Source: Mariniphaga sp. (GTDB taxonomy: Bacteria; Bacteroidota; Bacteroidia; Bacteroidales; Prolixibacteraceae). From it: 46,675 bases of DNA. Shown in pieces: positions 16,710 through 26,178 of the stretch. The number at the start of each line of letters is the position of its first letter. Within the stretch, counting starts at the first letter, position 1. The DNA is taken from positions 1 to 46,675 of the forward strand of contig JAHYIT010000025.1 in the NCBI GenBank assembly GCA_019429205.1. The letters run 5' to 3'. The notes beneath the pieces were generated by a model. That model saw only the letters and a program-made list of their open reading frames with translations, was not told the origin of the DNA and searched no databases. Position numbers and translations under genes: made by a program.

Positions 16710-19700
16710 ATGATGAAAAAATTATTTTACTTTTTGTTTTTAATAACAGGGCTGTTTTTATTTACTACAGCACCCGTTATTTCGCAGGAAACAAGTTTTG
16801 AAACTTCCTTCGAAGGAGAAGAACCTACCGGAAACTGGTATGATTGGGCAGATGCATTTTCCATAGAATTTTCAAATGGGGAAATGATTGTTGATTACAA
16901 TAAAACCGAGGCAGCCGGTAATTTGTGGGACCGCCTTGTTTTATGGGTAAAGCCTTTTGATTTTTCTGAAAGCCCTTTTATAAGCTTTACCATAAAATCA
17001 GATGCCGAAAGAAGTTCAGTTATTACAGTAAAGGACGACAATGATGTTTCAATCGATTTAAGTTTTACACTTCCCGGAAACAATCAATTCCAGACTTTTT
17101 TCTTTAACCTGGCAGAAATTGAATCTGAAATTGATTTGAGCATTATTAACGAAGTGCAAATTGACATCGGTGGATTTGGCGTGATGAGCGGCACTGTAAT
17201 TTTCGATGATTTTAAACTGGGCGATGCTGCTGCTCCGGCCATTAAAGTGCCTGAAATCAATCCGGTTGAAAATATGGTTTTGCAAACCGGAGCCGGCGAA
17301 CAGGTTATTCAGCTAACCGGAATTTCGGATGGCGACGGAACAACCGAACCCATTGAAATTACCGCAGCAACTGACAATGAAGAACTGATTACCGGGCTGG
17401 CAGTAGAATATAACTCGCCCGATTCAACGGGCATTTTGAGGTTCACGCCGGCTCCAGGCGTAACCGGTGAAGCAACCATCACCATTACTCTAACCGATGC
17501 AGGCGAAATGCTGAATTCGACCCAAATTTCCTTTGAAGTAAAGGTGGGAGATTTTGGCCAAACAGGCTTTGTTTATTCTTTTAATGAAGGCCAGTTGCCT
17601 GAGGGAATTGAGAGCAATTCGCAGTTTGCCACTTCTCTCGAAAACGAGGCACTGAAAGTACAGATCAATAAAAATAACCGTTGGAGCGGGTTTTATTGGG
17701 ATTTGGGAAATGCTTACGATATTTCTGAAAATCCTTTTTTGAACCTGCTGGTTCGGACTAATTCAGACCAGGTTCTCCAGGTTTTTCTTGTCGATATTTT
17801 TGGAAATGGTTACGAAGTAGAACTATTAACCACTCAGTTTATATTTCATGAACTTGTTGCCGGAAAAAACGAATTCAGGCAAAACAGGCTCTACTACGGT
17901 GAAAATTATGTGGATGCTACATTTGATTTCACAGGAGCAGTTGCATCCATTGTGGATTTAACTAAAATTGCAGGAATTCAATTTGTTTCAAACGGAACAG
18001 CGCTGAACTACAACGGTACTTATTATATCGATGAAATCCGGATGGGTGATCAGGCAGTCAGAAAAGCGTATGTGGGCCAAATACCCAATCAAAGTTTTTA
18101 CCGGAATACAACAGATAAACAAAAAATACTGGTTCCCGAAATTAAAAACACCGCCTCAATAGAAATTGCCGGTGCAGACGAGTTAATTGAGAATGTTTCA
18201 ATTGATGAAATCATTTATATAAACAGGACAGAAAACGGGAAACAGATTTCTTACGGTTACACCTGGATTGAATTCGATTTGGTGGCGGACGCGACAGGTT
18301 CGGAACAAATTACCCTCACGGCTAAGGGAAATGAGGGGTATGCTGACCATGAAATCGTTTTCAATTTTAACATTACTGAAAACAATCCGCCGGAAATAGA
18401 TAACCTTAAAGGCATGGTAGTTCAAACCGGAGTAGTTCAAACGGTTCAACTCACCGGAATAAACGACGGAGATAAAAATGTGGAGCAAACCCTTGAAATT
18501 ACAGTCTGGAACAGAAATCCGGAAATAATAAATGAGATTGCAGTGGATTATGAATCGCCGGGAAAAAATGGAAAATTGCAGTTTACAGCACTAAGTGCAG
18601 GTGAAGATACCATTCTGGTGAAGGTAACCGATGAAGAAGGAGCTTATAAGGAAGTTGCTTTTAATGTAAAGGCCTATACCTCACTGAATCATCCGCCGGT
18701 TATTGATCCTGTGGAAAACATATCGGTTATGAACAATGAAGGAGTTCAAACACTTGTCCTTACCGGAATTCACGACGGGGATGATGGTACGCAGCAGTTA
18801 ACTTTTGTAGCCGAAAGCTCGTCGCCCGGAATTATTCCAAATCCGGATGTAAATTACGAACAGGGAAGCAATCAGGCAGAACTGATTTTAGAACCCCAGG
18901 CAGGCCAAACCGGCGATGTTATCATCGAAATCACGGTTTATGATAATGGTGGTACTTTGGAAAATGACGGGAACAAATCAACTACCATTGAATTTCAGGT
19001 GCGGGTGATGACTCCCCCGCTAACCGGATTCGAATTTGACCTGAACGATCCGGAAACCATTTATCTTTTTAAACCAGAGGGAGCAGGCTCGGTTTATACC
19101 CTGGCAATTGTTGATACATTGGGTTCAAAAGCGCTACGCATAAAAATGAAAGATAAATGGACCTATGCAGGAATTTGGACCGACCTGCCTGAGGTTCTCG
19201 ACCTTAGCGAATTTCCGGTTGTTTCTTATGAAATACTTTCGCTGGGTAACGAAACCTGGCACTGGAACTATTTCTACGACATGCATGGCGCCGATGCAAG
19301 CCTAAACCGGAATATCGAAAATTCAGAAGAAAAACAATACGCAGTACCTGCAAACGAGTGGAAAACAGTTACTTTTGATTACCGTTATCCCGGAGATTTG
19401 AACAACAGCCAGGGGAATCCGATAGATGCAAGTAAAATAAATGCTGTTCTGTTTAACATGCATGATATTAAACCACGTTGGCCGTTTACCAATTATTCCG
19501 GAACAGTATATTACAGGAATATTAAAGTGGGTGACCTGGCAGAATTTGGGCCGCTGGTAACTAGCACCACAATTGATATGGCTCCTGAGCAGGCTGTTTA
19601 CCTTGAAGACGGAATGAAGTATGTTCAGCTCACCGGTATTTCAAACGGTAGCGGCAGCATTGAAGGGGTGACTGTATCAGCAACAAGCACCCAGCCACAG

Positions 19701-21689
19701 ATCGTGCCGGAACCAAAAATAAGTCAGGTTCAAAACGATGGAACTGCCCTGCTAACATTCAAACCGGAACAAACAGGAACTTCCAACATCAGAATCACTG
19801 TTGAGGCTGAAAACGCCGAACCGGTTACCATTGGAATGCTTGTACGTGTAGTTGAAAAAGACCCCAAGGCTTATTCCTCTGTCAATATTAATCGTTCTGA
19901 AAAACGCCAGACCATGCATGGTTTCGGCACATTTCAAAATGAAAGACGCTGGAGTGAACTTTATGCCAAAGAGCTTGGGGCTTCTGCCATGCGCATCGGA
20001 ATTATTGGTAACCAATGGGAGCCCGTAAACGACAATAATGATCCTGACGTAATCAACATGGAAGGATTTAATTACGATGCCTTCGACTGGGCTTATTTCC
20101 GGGAACTGAAAGAAATGGGTGTGGAAACTTTTATCCTGACTTCATGGAGCCCACCGGCCTGGATGAAACGAAACCTCAGTCTTGATCACCGGGAACAGGC
20201 TGTGGTCTGGGAAAATACAGATAATATTCTGGAACCCTATTTTTATGAGGAATTCGCCGAAAGCATGGTGGCACTTGTAAGGGCTTTTAAAGAGGAAGCA
20301 GGAATCGACCTGAAAGCCATCGGGCTTCAGAACGAACCGTTTTTTAATGAGCCTTACGCATCAGCCATCCTTAGCGGACCAAGGTTTGCCGAGCTGATTG
20401 AAGTGGTGGGGAACCGGTTTTCCCGCGAAGGAATTGATCATGTAAGCTTTTTTATGCCCGAGCAGGTTTTTGGCGATCACTGGGGAAGTTACAGTAACGA
20501 GGGTTACCTGAACAGCCTGCGGCAAAATCCGGCGGCTGATTCCTACACCAATTACTTTGCCGTTCACGGATACGACGGAACAGGCATTGTGGCTGGCTTT
20601 CCCTCCTATTCAAACTGGACTTCGCTGCACAATCTGGCTCAACAAGGCGATAATCCCAAAGAACTCTGGATGACAGAAACACACATCGGTTACCAGGGTT
20701 GGAATTCTGCCATGCAACTGGCCGGAGCCATTCACGGCTCGTTATGGGCCGGCAATATAAGCCTTTGGACCAACTGGTCGTTTGGCGACATGCAACTGAC
20801 CAGCAATGTACCCAATTCATCGTTTTACACCAGCATGAACTATTTTAAATACATCAGGCCGGGGGCTGTCAGAGTTGAAACCTCATCAAACCATCCTGAT
20901 GTTTTGGCAACTGCTTTTGAAAATCCGGATGGCCGTTTTACGGTGGTTTTGATAAATAAAGGCAATGCGCCGGTTTCACTCAAACTGGAAGGAGATGATT
21001 TGCCTCCTGTTTTTGCAGGATACCGTTCTTCCCGTTACGAAAACTTTGTAAACATAAAAACCGATGTGGAGGAAGAAGGACTGTTCCTTTTACCGCCATC
21101 AAGCGTTACTACACTTGTAACCGATGATATTTTTATGGGTGCGGTCAATAATGTTACGGTAGCTGAAAATTCAGGCCAGACAATTATTGAAGTTGAAAAA
21201 ATCACTAATGCAGAGGGAACAACAGAAGGACTTACTTTAAGTTACCACTATACCAATGCAGAACTTTTCAGCCAGATTAACCTGGGTGATATTTCTGCAA
21301 ACGGCACGGCCACAATCGATTTCACTCCGGCTGCCGATGTTGTAGGTTTTTCTGAAGTCACACTCACACTAACCGATGAAAGCGGAAATGTAAAAGAGGT
21401 AATGTTCTTTATTCATGTAGTTGCTGTACCAGTTTCAGCCGAAAAAAATTTGGTTGAAGGAAATGTCAGAATTTACCCAAATCCTGCCAAATCTTACGTT
21501 ATGGTTGATATGGGGAACAAAAATTTCAACCGCATTATTTTGACCGATATAAATGGAAGAAACCTAATTGACACCCAGGTCAATACCAATACCAAAAGAA
21601 TCAATTTAGATGGATTGCTAAGGGGAATCTATTTTATCAGAGTATCGGGTGATGATGGCAATGTTGTTAAAAAACTGATTATTAATTAA
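16710..21689 (+). CDS. Giant secreted GH30-like glycoside hydrolase with many binding/Ig domains and T9SS tail
   Basis: 1659 residues (a second ATG follows immediately at 16713). Order: signal peptide to ~26; galactose-binding-like beta domain ~28-175 ending FDDFKLGD; cadherin/Ig-like module from 180 (PVENMVLQTGAG); second binding-like domain ~280-445 ending YIDEIRMGD; linker; Ig-like modules from ~557 (NNPPEID) and ~658 (NHPPVID); third binding-like domain ~767-940 ending YYRNIKVGD; another Ig-like module; GH30-type catalytic domain from ~1057 (QTMHGFG, MRIGIIGNQW, TSWSPPAWMK); final Ig-like module from ~1473; T9SS tail from ~1581 (VRIYPNPAK). LQNEPF gives acid/base Glu1209 and WMTETHIG gives nucleophile Glu1323. 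GH30 enzymes attack beta-glucans, xylans, galactans or fucosides; the subfamily cannot be set by eye. It is probably cell-surface attached. Confidence 0.82.
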   Translation: MMKKLFYFLFLITGLFLFTTAPVISQETSFETSFEGEEPTGNWYDWADAFSIEFSNGEMIVDYNKTEAAGNLWDRLVLWVKPFDFSESPFISFTIKSDAERSSVITVKDDNDVSIDLSFTLPGNNQFQTFFFNLAEIESEIDLSIINEVQIDIGGFGVMSGTVIFDDFKLGDAAAPAIKVPEINPVENMVLQTGAGEQVIQLTGISDGDGTTEPIEITAATDNEELITGLAVEYNSPDSTGILRFTPAPGVTGEATITITLTDAGEMLNSTQISFEVKVGDFGQTGFVYSFNEGQLPEGIESNSQFATSLENEALKVQINKNNRWSGFYWDLGNAYDISENPFLNLLVRTNSDQVLQVFLVDIFGNGYEVELLTTQFIFHELVAGKNEFRQNRLYYGENYVDATFDFTGAVASIVDLTKIAGIQFVSNGTALNYNGTYYIDEIRMGDQAVRKAYVGQIPNQSFYRNTTDKQKILVPEIKNTASIEIAGADELIENVSIDEIIYINRTENGKQISYGYTWIEFDLVADATGSEQITLTAKGNEGYADHEIVFNFNITENNPPEIDNLKGMVVQTGVVQTVQLTGINDGDKNVEQTLEITVWNRNPEIINEIAVDYESPGKNGKLQFTALSAGEDTILVKVTDEEGAYKEVAFNVKAYTSLNHPPVIDPVENISVMNNEGVQTLVLTGIHDGDDGTQQLTFVAESSSPGIIPNPDVNYEQGSNQAELILEPQAGQTGDVIIEITVYDNGGTLENDGNKSTTIEFQVRVMTPPLTGFEFDLNDPETIYLFKPEGAGSVYTLAIVDTLGSKALRIKMKDKWTYAGIWTDLPEVLDLSEFPVVSYEILSLGNETWHWNYFYDMHGADASLNRNIENSEEKQYAVPANEWKTVTFDYRYPGDLNNSQGNPIDASKINAVLFNMHDIKPRWPFTNYSGTVYYRNIKVGDLAEFGPLVTSTTIDMAPEQAVYLEDGMKYVQLTGISNGSGSIEGVTVSATSTQPQIVPEPKISQVQNDGTALLTFKPEQTGTSNIRITVEAENAEPVTIGMLVRVVEKDPKAYSSVNINRSEKRQTMHGFGTFQNERRWSELYAKELGASAMRIGIIGNQWEPVNDNNDPDVINMEGFNYDAFDWAYFRELKEMGVETFILTSWSPPAWMKRNLSLDHREQAVVWENTDNILEPYFYEEFAESMVALVRAFKEEAGIDLKAIGLQNEPFFNEPYASAILSGPRFAELIEVVGNRFSREGIDHVSFFMPEQVFGDHWGSYSNEGYLNSLRQNPAADSYTNYFAVHGYDGTGIVAGFPSYSNWTSLHNLAQQGDNPKELWMTETHIGYQGWNSAMQLAGAIHGSLWAGNISLWTNWSFGDMQLTSNVPNSSFYTSMNYFKYIRPGAVRVETSSNHPDVLATAFENPDGRFTVVLINKGNAPVSLKLEGDDLPPVFAGYRSSRYENFVNIKTDVEEEGLFLLPPSSVTTLVTDDIFMGAVNNVTVAENSGQTIIEVEKITNAEGTTEGLTLSYHYTNAELFSQINLGDISANGTATIDFTPAADVVGFSEVTLTLTDESGNVKEVMFFIHVVAVPVSAEKNLVEGNVRIYPNPAKSYVMVDMGNKNFNRIILTDINGRNLIDTQVNTNTKRINLDGLLRGIYFIRVSGDDGNVVKKLIIN

Positions 21690-21703
21690 AACACCAGAAT
21701 AAA

Positions 21704-23716
21704 ATGAATCGTACAAAATTATCGCTTACCGATAAAATTAAAAAAGCCCGAAATTATCTCCTCGAAAAATCAACCTTAAAACCGGTGCTTTTTGTGGCTG
21801 GATTACTTGCCACCATCTGGTTTTTAATCCGGGTAATTCCCAAGCCATCACGCGCCGGTTACCCTTGCATGCGTGCAGCAGCGCCGCTCATGTCAGGATT
21901 TGTACTGTATATTTTGTCATTTACATCGGCATTTGCTGCGTTCAGAAAATCGCGGGCACTTTTTCAGAAAAGGAGTTATTCCACAGCGGCTTTGCTTGTT
22001 GTGGCAGGCCTGATTTCTGCCGGAACATTTTTCGTGTTTCACACACAGAAACCTGTTTTTGCCCAACCTGTAATTATGAACGAACCGCCTGATGGAGCCA
22101 ACAATCCGATGGGTGAAGGTCTTGGTATTTTCCCGGGGAGAGTTGTGTGGGCCTGGAATCCGGAAGCAACCAATGCAGGTTGCGATAACACTCCCGGAAA
22201 TGCATTCTGGGATTTCAAAAACAACGATACCCTTATTATCAGGGGAATGGTTGAAGAATCAATTGCTGAATTAACCGGAACAACTTCACTGAAAGCAGCC
22301 TGGGACTCCATTTTCACTTCTCACAACCGGAAAAAAAATGCAGGAAACAGAAGTTTTGAATCCGGTGAGACCGTATTCATAAAAATTAACCAGGGTACGG
22401 CAAGCTGGCTGCTGACAGCCCAGGAAAAAGCCAGCGGTTTTGCCCTGCCCTCAAGTGGGAGTATTACACCATCATGGCGGGCAAATCATTTTGCCACCAC
22501 TGAAACAGGACCTTTTGTGGTTTTGAATCTTCTAAGGCAACTGGTGAACATAGCGGGTGTTCCACAGGAAAACATATACATTGGCGACCCAATGGCACAT
22601 ATTTATCACCATAATTTTAGTGTTTGGTATAATGAATTTCCAAATGTGAATTACGCCGATAAAACAACTGACAGCCACAACCGCACCTATATTTTACCTG
22701 CCATTTCGCCCGCGATGGAATATTCAGACAAGGGTGATGTTTTAAACGAAACAGAAGAATCTTACTTCGAAGAAATGGAAGAAGCCGATTATTTAATAAA
22801 TGTAGCCTGCTTAAAATCACATATCAGGGCAGGGATTACACTTTGCACCAAAAATCATTTTGGTTCAATAACCCGAAACGGCGCCGGCCATTTGCACCCG
22901 TCTTTGGTTTCTGTTTCCGACAACGGACTCGATCAATCCAACACAGGATATAACAAGTACCGGGTGATGGTAGATATTATGGGGCACAAAAATTTGGGTG
23001 CAAACACAATGTTATTTGTTGTTGAAGGTTTGTACGGAGGAAGTGAAAGCGAAGTAAAACCTCCCCGGAAATGGAATATGGAACCATTTAACGGACACTG
23101 GAGCAGTTCCGTTTTTATGTCGCTCGACCAGGTGGCGCTTGAATCGGTTTGTTATGATTTTTTGCGTACCGAATTTAACGGGATAAATCAACCCGAAGCC
23201 TATCCCAATTGGCTGGGTGTTGACGATTATTTGCACCAGGCTGCAGACCAGGCCAACTGGCCCGAAGGATTTGAATACAATCCCGATGGTACAGGAGTCC
23301 TCAAAAGTTTGGGTGTGCACGAACACTGGAATAACCCGCAGGATAAACAATACAGCCGCAACCTGGGAACCGGTTCAGGAATTGAATTGAAACAGGTGGC
23401 AGGTCAACTGGTTTCTTCACCAGAAATTGAGAAGAATAATTCACTATTTGTTAAAACCTTTCCTAATCCATTCAGAGATGAACTCACTGTTTCGTTTTAT
23501 TTGGAAGATACGGGTGAAATAGCTCTGGAAATCTATAGTATAGAAGGAAAATTAATCAGGCAACTAAAAAATGAAAGGTTAGCCGGAGGAAATCAGGAAA
23601 TCAGATTAAATGCCAGTGAAATGAATTTGAAGCCCGGTTTGTATATCATCAGCTTATCTGGTAAATCAACAAACGGATTTTTCAGGGAAACACACAAAAT
23701 ACAAATGATAAATTAA
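21704..23716 (+). CDS. DUF362-domain protein with N-terminal membrane segments and T9SS tail
   Basis: 670 residues. Three hydrophobic helices at about 27-45, 60-80 and 92-112 precede a large extracytoplasmic region. The middle contains the DUF362 hallmark EEADYLINVACLKSH...GITLCTKNHFGSI (near 350-388), and the last ~75 residues form a T9SS type A tail (KTFPNPFRDELTVSF... PGLYIIS). DUF362 proteins are poorly understood; some family members carry Fe-S domains, but no CxxCxxC cluster is visible here. A polytopic start combined with an outer-membrane sorting tail is odd; the third helix followed by FAQP could act as the real signal peptide. It starts 14 nt after the GH30-like gene and is 5 nt before the next gene. 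Role in the locus unknown. Confidence 0.72.
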   Translation: MNRTKLSLTDKIKKARNYLLEKSTLKPVLFVAGLLATIWFLIRVIPKPSRAGYPCMRAAAPLMSGFVLYILSFTSAFAAFRKSRALFQKRSYSTAALLVVAGLISAGTFFVFHTQKPVFAQPVIMNEPPDGANNPMGEGLGIFPGRVVWAWNPEATNAGCDNTPGNAFWDFKNNDTLIIRGMVEESIAELTGTTSLKAAWDSIFTSHNRKKNAGNRSFESGETVFIKINQGTASWLLTAQEKASGFALPSSGSITPSWRANHFATTETGPFVVLNLLRQLVNIAGVPQENIYIGDPMAHIYHHNFSVWYNEFPNVNYADKTTDSHNRTYILPAISPAMEYSDKGDVLNETEESYFEEMEEADYLINVACLKSHIRAGITLCTKNHFGSITRNGAGHLHPSLVSVSDNGLDQSNTGYNKYRVMVDIMGHKNLGANTMLFVVEGLYGGSESEVKPPRKWNMEPFNGHWSSSVFMSLDQVALESVCYDFLRTEFNGINQPEAYPNWLGVDDYLHQAADQANWPEGFEYNPDGTGVLKSLGVHEHWNNPQDKQYSRNLGTGSGIELKQVAGQLVSSPEIEKNNSLFVKTFPNPFRDELTVSFYLEDTGEIALEIYSIEGKLIRQLKNERLAGGNQEIRLNASEMNLKPGLYIISLSGKSTNGFFRETHKIQMIN

Positions 23717-23721
23717 AAATT

Positions 23722-24765
23722 ATGATGAGATATAGCTTTTTAAGCCTTACTGTTTTTCTTTTAGTTTTTTACGGATGTAAGGAAGATCCGATTCAGGAGG
23801 AGAAAGAATCTTTACCTGACAATTACATCAGCGCTATTTTTGTAACCAGTGATGGCACGAAATATCTTGCCACCAAAAACGGACTGGCAAGTTTCGACGG
23901 ACAGAACTGGACAGTTTACAACAGCAATCCGAAAATCACCACAAAAACAATTCACGATATTGGTTTTGAACAAACAACTTACGGTCCCGAGCTCTGGCTG
24001 GGAACAAACAGTGGGGTTAATGTAGCAACCCTTCCAATTGACGCAGTTTCGGGAGCTACCACTTACACCGAAAGCAATACGCAGACTTTGTTTCCCGATG
24101 GACCAGGTTTGCCCGGCGATTCGGTTTTTGTGGTAAAAATCGATGAAAAAAATATCCGGTGGTTTGGAACAAACGGTGGACTTTCCGCTTTTCATGGCAG
24201 CCAGTTTCCTGAAATCAATTACAGGAGTTTTTACGGCTCCGGTTTTTTTGAAAATAACAGAATTACTTCCCTTGATTATACTGGCGACACGCTTTACATT
24301 GGAACCAAAGGTGGCGGTGTTGCCCGTATGGTTAGTACTTCGGTTGATGCCATCACAGCCGCATCGCCATACGAAATTCCCTGGAGCGCCCTGCCATCCG
24401 ATAATATTCTGACTGTTTTTACTGATGGTTCAGTCCAATGGTACGGAACCGATGAAGGATTGGCTAAACATACCGGAATTCAGGCAAAAGCAAACTGGGA
24501 ATCGTTTTATGAAGAGGATGGATTAATAAATAACAAGGTTCAGTGCATTCAAAAAGACCCGGAAGGAAACATGTGGTTTGGAACTCCTTCAGGAGTTTCC
24601 AAATTCGATGATTCCGATTGGGAAAACTTCACAAATACAAATGGATTGGTAAGTAACAACGTGCTCTGCATTGAAATTGATTTGGACGGTTCACTTTGGT
24701 TCGGTACGGATAACGGAGTGTCGCATTTCGATGGCACCACCTGGACTAGATACAAAGCTGAATGA
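23722..24765 (+). CDS. Surface lipoprotein with two-component-regulator-type beta-propeller
   Basis: 347 residues. Lipoprotein signal with Cys19 (LVFYGC) followed by KEDP, a K-(D/E)2 surface export signal. The rest is a repeat array of the regulator-propeller type: short units with WFGT..G/S..D motifs (IRWFGTNGGLSAF, VQWYGTDEGLAKH, MWFGTPSGVSKFDD, LWFGTDNGVSHFDG), enough for a seven-blade propeller. In hybrid two-component sensors this module sits in front of a histidine kinase and binds oligosaccharide; here there is no transmembrane or kinase part. It ends the long operon, 19 nt before a hairpin. I infer a surface oligosaccharide binder or displaced sensor domain. Confidence 0.78.
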   Translation: MMRYSFLSLTVFLLVFYGCKEDPIQEEKESLPDNYISAIFVTSDGTKYLATKNGLASFDGQNWTVYNSNPKITTKTIHDIGFEQTTYGPELWLGTNSGVNVATLPIDAVSGATTYTESNTQTLFPDGPGLPGDSVFVVKIDEKNIRWFGTNGGLSAFHGSQFPEINYRSFYGSGFFENNRITSLDYTGDTLYIGTKGGGVARMVSTSVDAITAASPYEIPWSALPSDNILTVFTDGSVQWYGTDEGLAKHTGIQAKANWESFYEEDGLINNKVQCIQKDPEGNMWFGTPSGVSKFDDSDWENFTNTNGLVSNNVLCIEIDLDGSLWFGTDNGVSHFDGTTWTRYKAE

Positions 24766-24783
24766 TAGAAATAATTTTGGATG

Positions 24784-24803
24784 GCATCCCTGCCTGGGGA
24801 TGC
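24784..24803. terminator. Hairpin between convergent genes
   Basis: A 7-bp GC-rich stem (GCATCCC at 24784-24790 with GGGATGC at 24797-24803) and 6-nt loop in the 45-nt gap between the converging propeller and CBM9-like genes. The T-tract is poor on the plus side (TATTCATTTATT), so it may act as a weak two-way terminator. Confidence 0.55.
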
Positions 24804-24810
24804 TATTCAT

Positions 24811-26004
24811 TTATTGCAAAATAATTTTTTGGGTATTTCGTTTATTATCGTGAATAATTTCAACCAAATATATCCCATTTTGTAAATCCTGAATATTTAA
24901 CTGGTTGCGCCATTCTCCACCTGGTTTAAAATCGGTTCTTTTAAAAACTTCGCGGCCCAGAATATTCAAAACTCTGATATAGACTTTTCCCTCTTTCGGA
25001 GAATTTAAGTTTACCATTAAACTGCCGTTTGCAGCGAAAATTTCAATTTTTAATTGATGTTTCGTTTTAAAGAGGGAGAATGTACCCGGACTTTGCACAA
25101 GTTTTGCCACTCCAAACCAGTCGGCCTGTTTCCAGTGGTCGTTATATGCCGAAAGCGGAACATCAACCGAACCAAAAAAATGATCGCGCCTCAGTGGGCT
25201 TTCATTCGGGTCATCATTGTCGCAATATGCAAGGCTTAATCCCATAACTTTCCCGGGTTCAAGAGCAACAACTGATGCTTCCTGATTTGAATGGTCATAA
25301 TTGTCGTTATGAACTTTCATTGAGAATTCCCAAACATATTTATTACCTTCTTTTCTAAAAGCAAATTCAGGAAAATGACCGGCATAATCCGCAACTTTCT
25401 GGTTGGGATATCCCCAATTGGTTCCTGCAATATCAAGGGCATAAAACTCATTTTGAACGGCACCCTCTTCAGGAGCATTAACAGCCAGATGATAGGAAAA
25501 AGCATTTTCTGCATTGGTTCCCCAACTGCTGGCAACACTTCCGGTCCCATCGAAAACGTGCAATCCTCCTGACCGATCGTCATCAATAAAAACTTCTAAA
25601 ATATCGTAGTTCGGATATCCACCGCCGCTTCCGGGGTTTTCATTGTAAACATAACCGTCCACAAACTCATCATCAATAATTTCAGCAAGAAAATAGAGAA
25701 GGTTTGTCTCCGCCGACCAAACTACTTTAAATTTGCCTGTAAAATCATCCGCACCTTCCCAAAGTTCCAGGCCAGATTCCTGTCCTAAATTTCCAGGATC
25801 GTTACCGTATGGCATCCATATCTGGTCAATGAGTATCCATTCTGTTATTTCCCAGGCAGCATCACTGCTTAACCCGTCAATAATAGGAATCTGAGTAGAT
25901 TCAGGAATTAAAAGAGTATCCGTTCGGGGATGAATCTGACCTGCTGATGGTAAGGAAAAATACAAAAGCAAGGGCAGAAAACAAAAAAGTTTAATTGGTT
26001 GCAT
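24811..26004 (-). CDS. Secreted CBM9-like glycan-binding protein with T9SS tail
   Basis: 397 residues from the ATG at 26002-26004 (MQPIKLFCFLPLLLYF, signal peptide ending SAGQ); the open frame extends 15 codons further upstream but without a sensible leader. The core is a CBM9-type domain: PIIDGLSSDAAWE near the start, KVVWSAETNLLYFLAEIIDDE, YDILEVFIDDDRSGG, YVWEFSMKV. The C-terminus is a T9SS type A tail (KIEIFAANGSLMV, NILGREVF, GIYLVEI). It probably binds glycan outside the cell; similar domains can also be fused to enzymes, but no catalytic domain is present. It converges with the propeller gene and is divergent from fecR, the only minus-strand gene in the glycan region. Confidence 0.82.
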   Translation of the reverse strand: MQPIKLFCFLPLLLYFSLPSAGQIHPRTDTLLIPESTQIPIIDGLSSDAAWEITEWILIDQIWMPYGNDPGNLGQESGLELWEGADDFTGKFKVVWSAETNLLYFLAEIIDDEFVDGYVYNENPGSGGGYPNYDILEVFIDDDRSGGLHVFDGTGSVASSWGTNAENAFSYHLAVNAPEEGAVQNEFYALDIAGTNWGYPNQKVADYAGHFPEFAFRKEGNKYVWEFSMKVHNDNYDHSNQEASVVALEPGKVMGLSLAYCDNDDPNESPLRRDHFFGSVDVPLSAYNDHWKQADWFGVAKLVQSPGTFSLFKTKHQLKIEIFAANGSLMVNLNSPKEGKVYIRVLNILGREVFKRTDFKPGGEWRNQLNIQDLQNGIYLVEIIHDNKRNTQKIILQ

Positions 26005-26129
26005 AATAATATTATTATTGAATAAGGCACGAAAATAACAAAAAGCCATAGAAATCTGTTACTCAAAGTTTGTTCAACTTTAAAAAATATGCATATTTGG
26101 GACTCATTTGTCAGAAGTTACACTTGCTT

Positions 26130-26160
26130 ATACAGGGTTTTTTTAATTTCGGGCATCTCA
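26130..26160 (+). promoter_or_regulatory. Candidate ECF-sigma promoter, copy B (before fecR)
   Basis: ATACAGGG plus T7 (GGG at 26135-26137) and CATCTCA at 26154-26160, again with exactly 16 nt between GGG and CATCTCA as in copy A at 2785-2815. It ends 18 nt before the fecR ATG. Its position inside the longer open frame that starts at 26089 is one reason to place the fecR start at 26179. Confidence 0.6.
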
Positions 26161-26178
26161 TACAAAACGAAATATTGG

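Noticed and set aside
26003-26018. 16-bp AT palindrome overlapping the CBM9-like gene start
   Set aside because: It is a simple ATA/TAT repeat in AT-rich DNA with no second copy in view; not strong enough for an operator call.
26089-26178. Extended N-terminus of the FecR open frame
   Set aside because: The extra 30 codons include the candidate ECF promoter and give no FecR-like sequence; the ATG at 26179 begins a typical FecR N-terminus.
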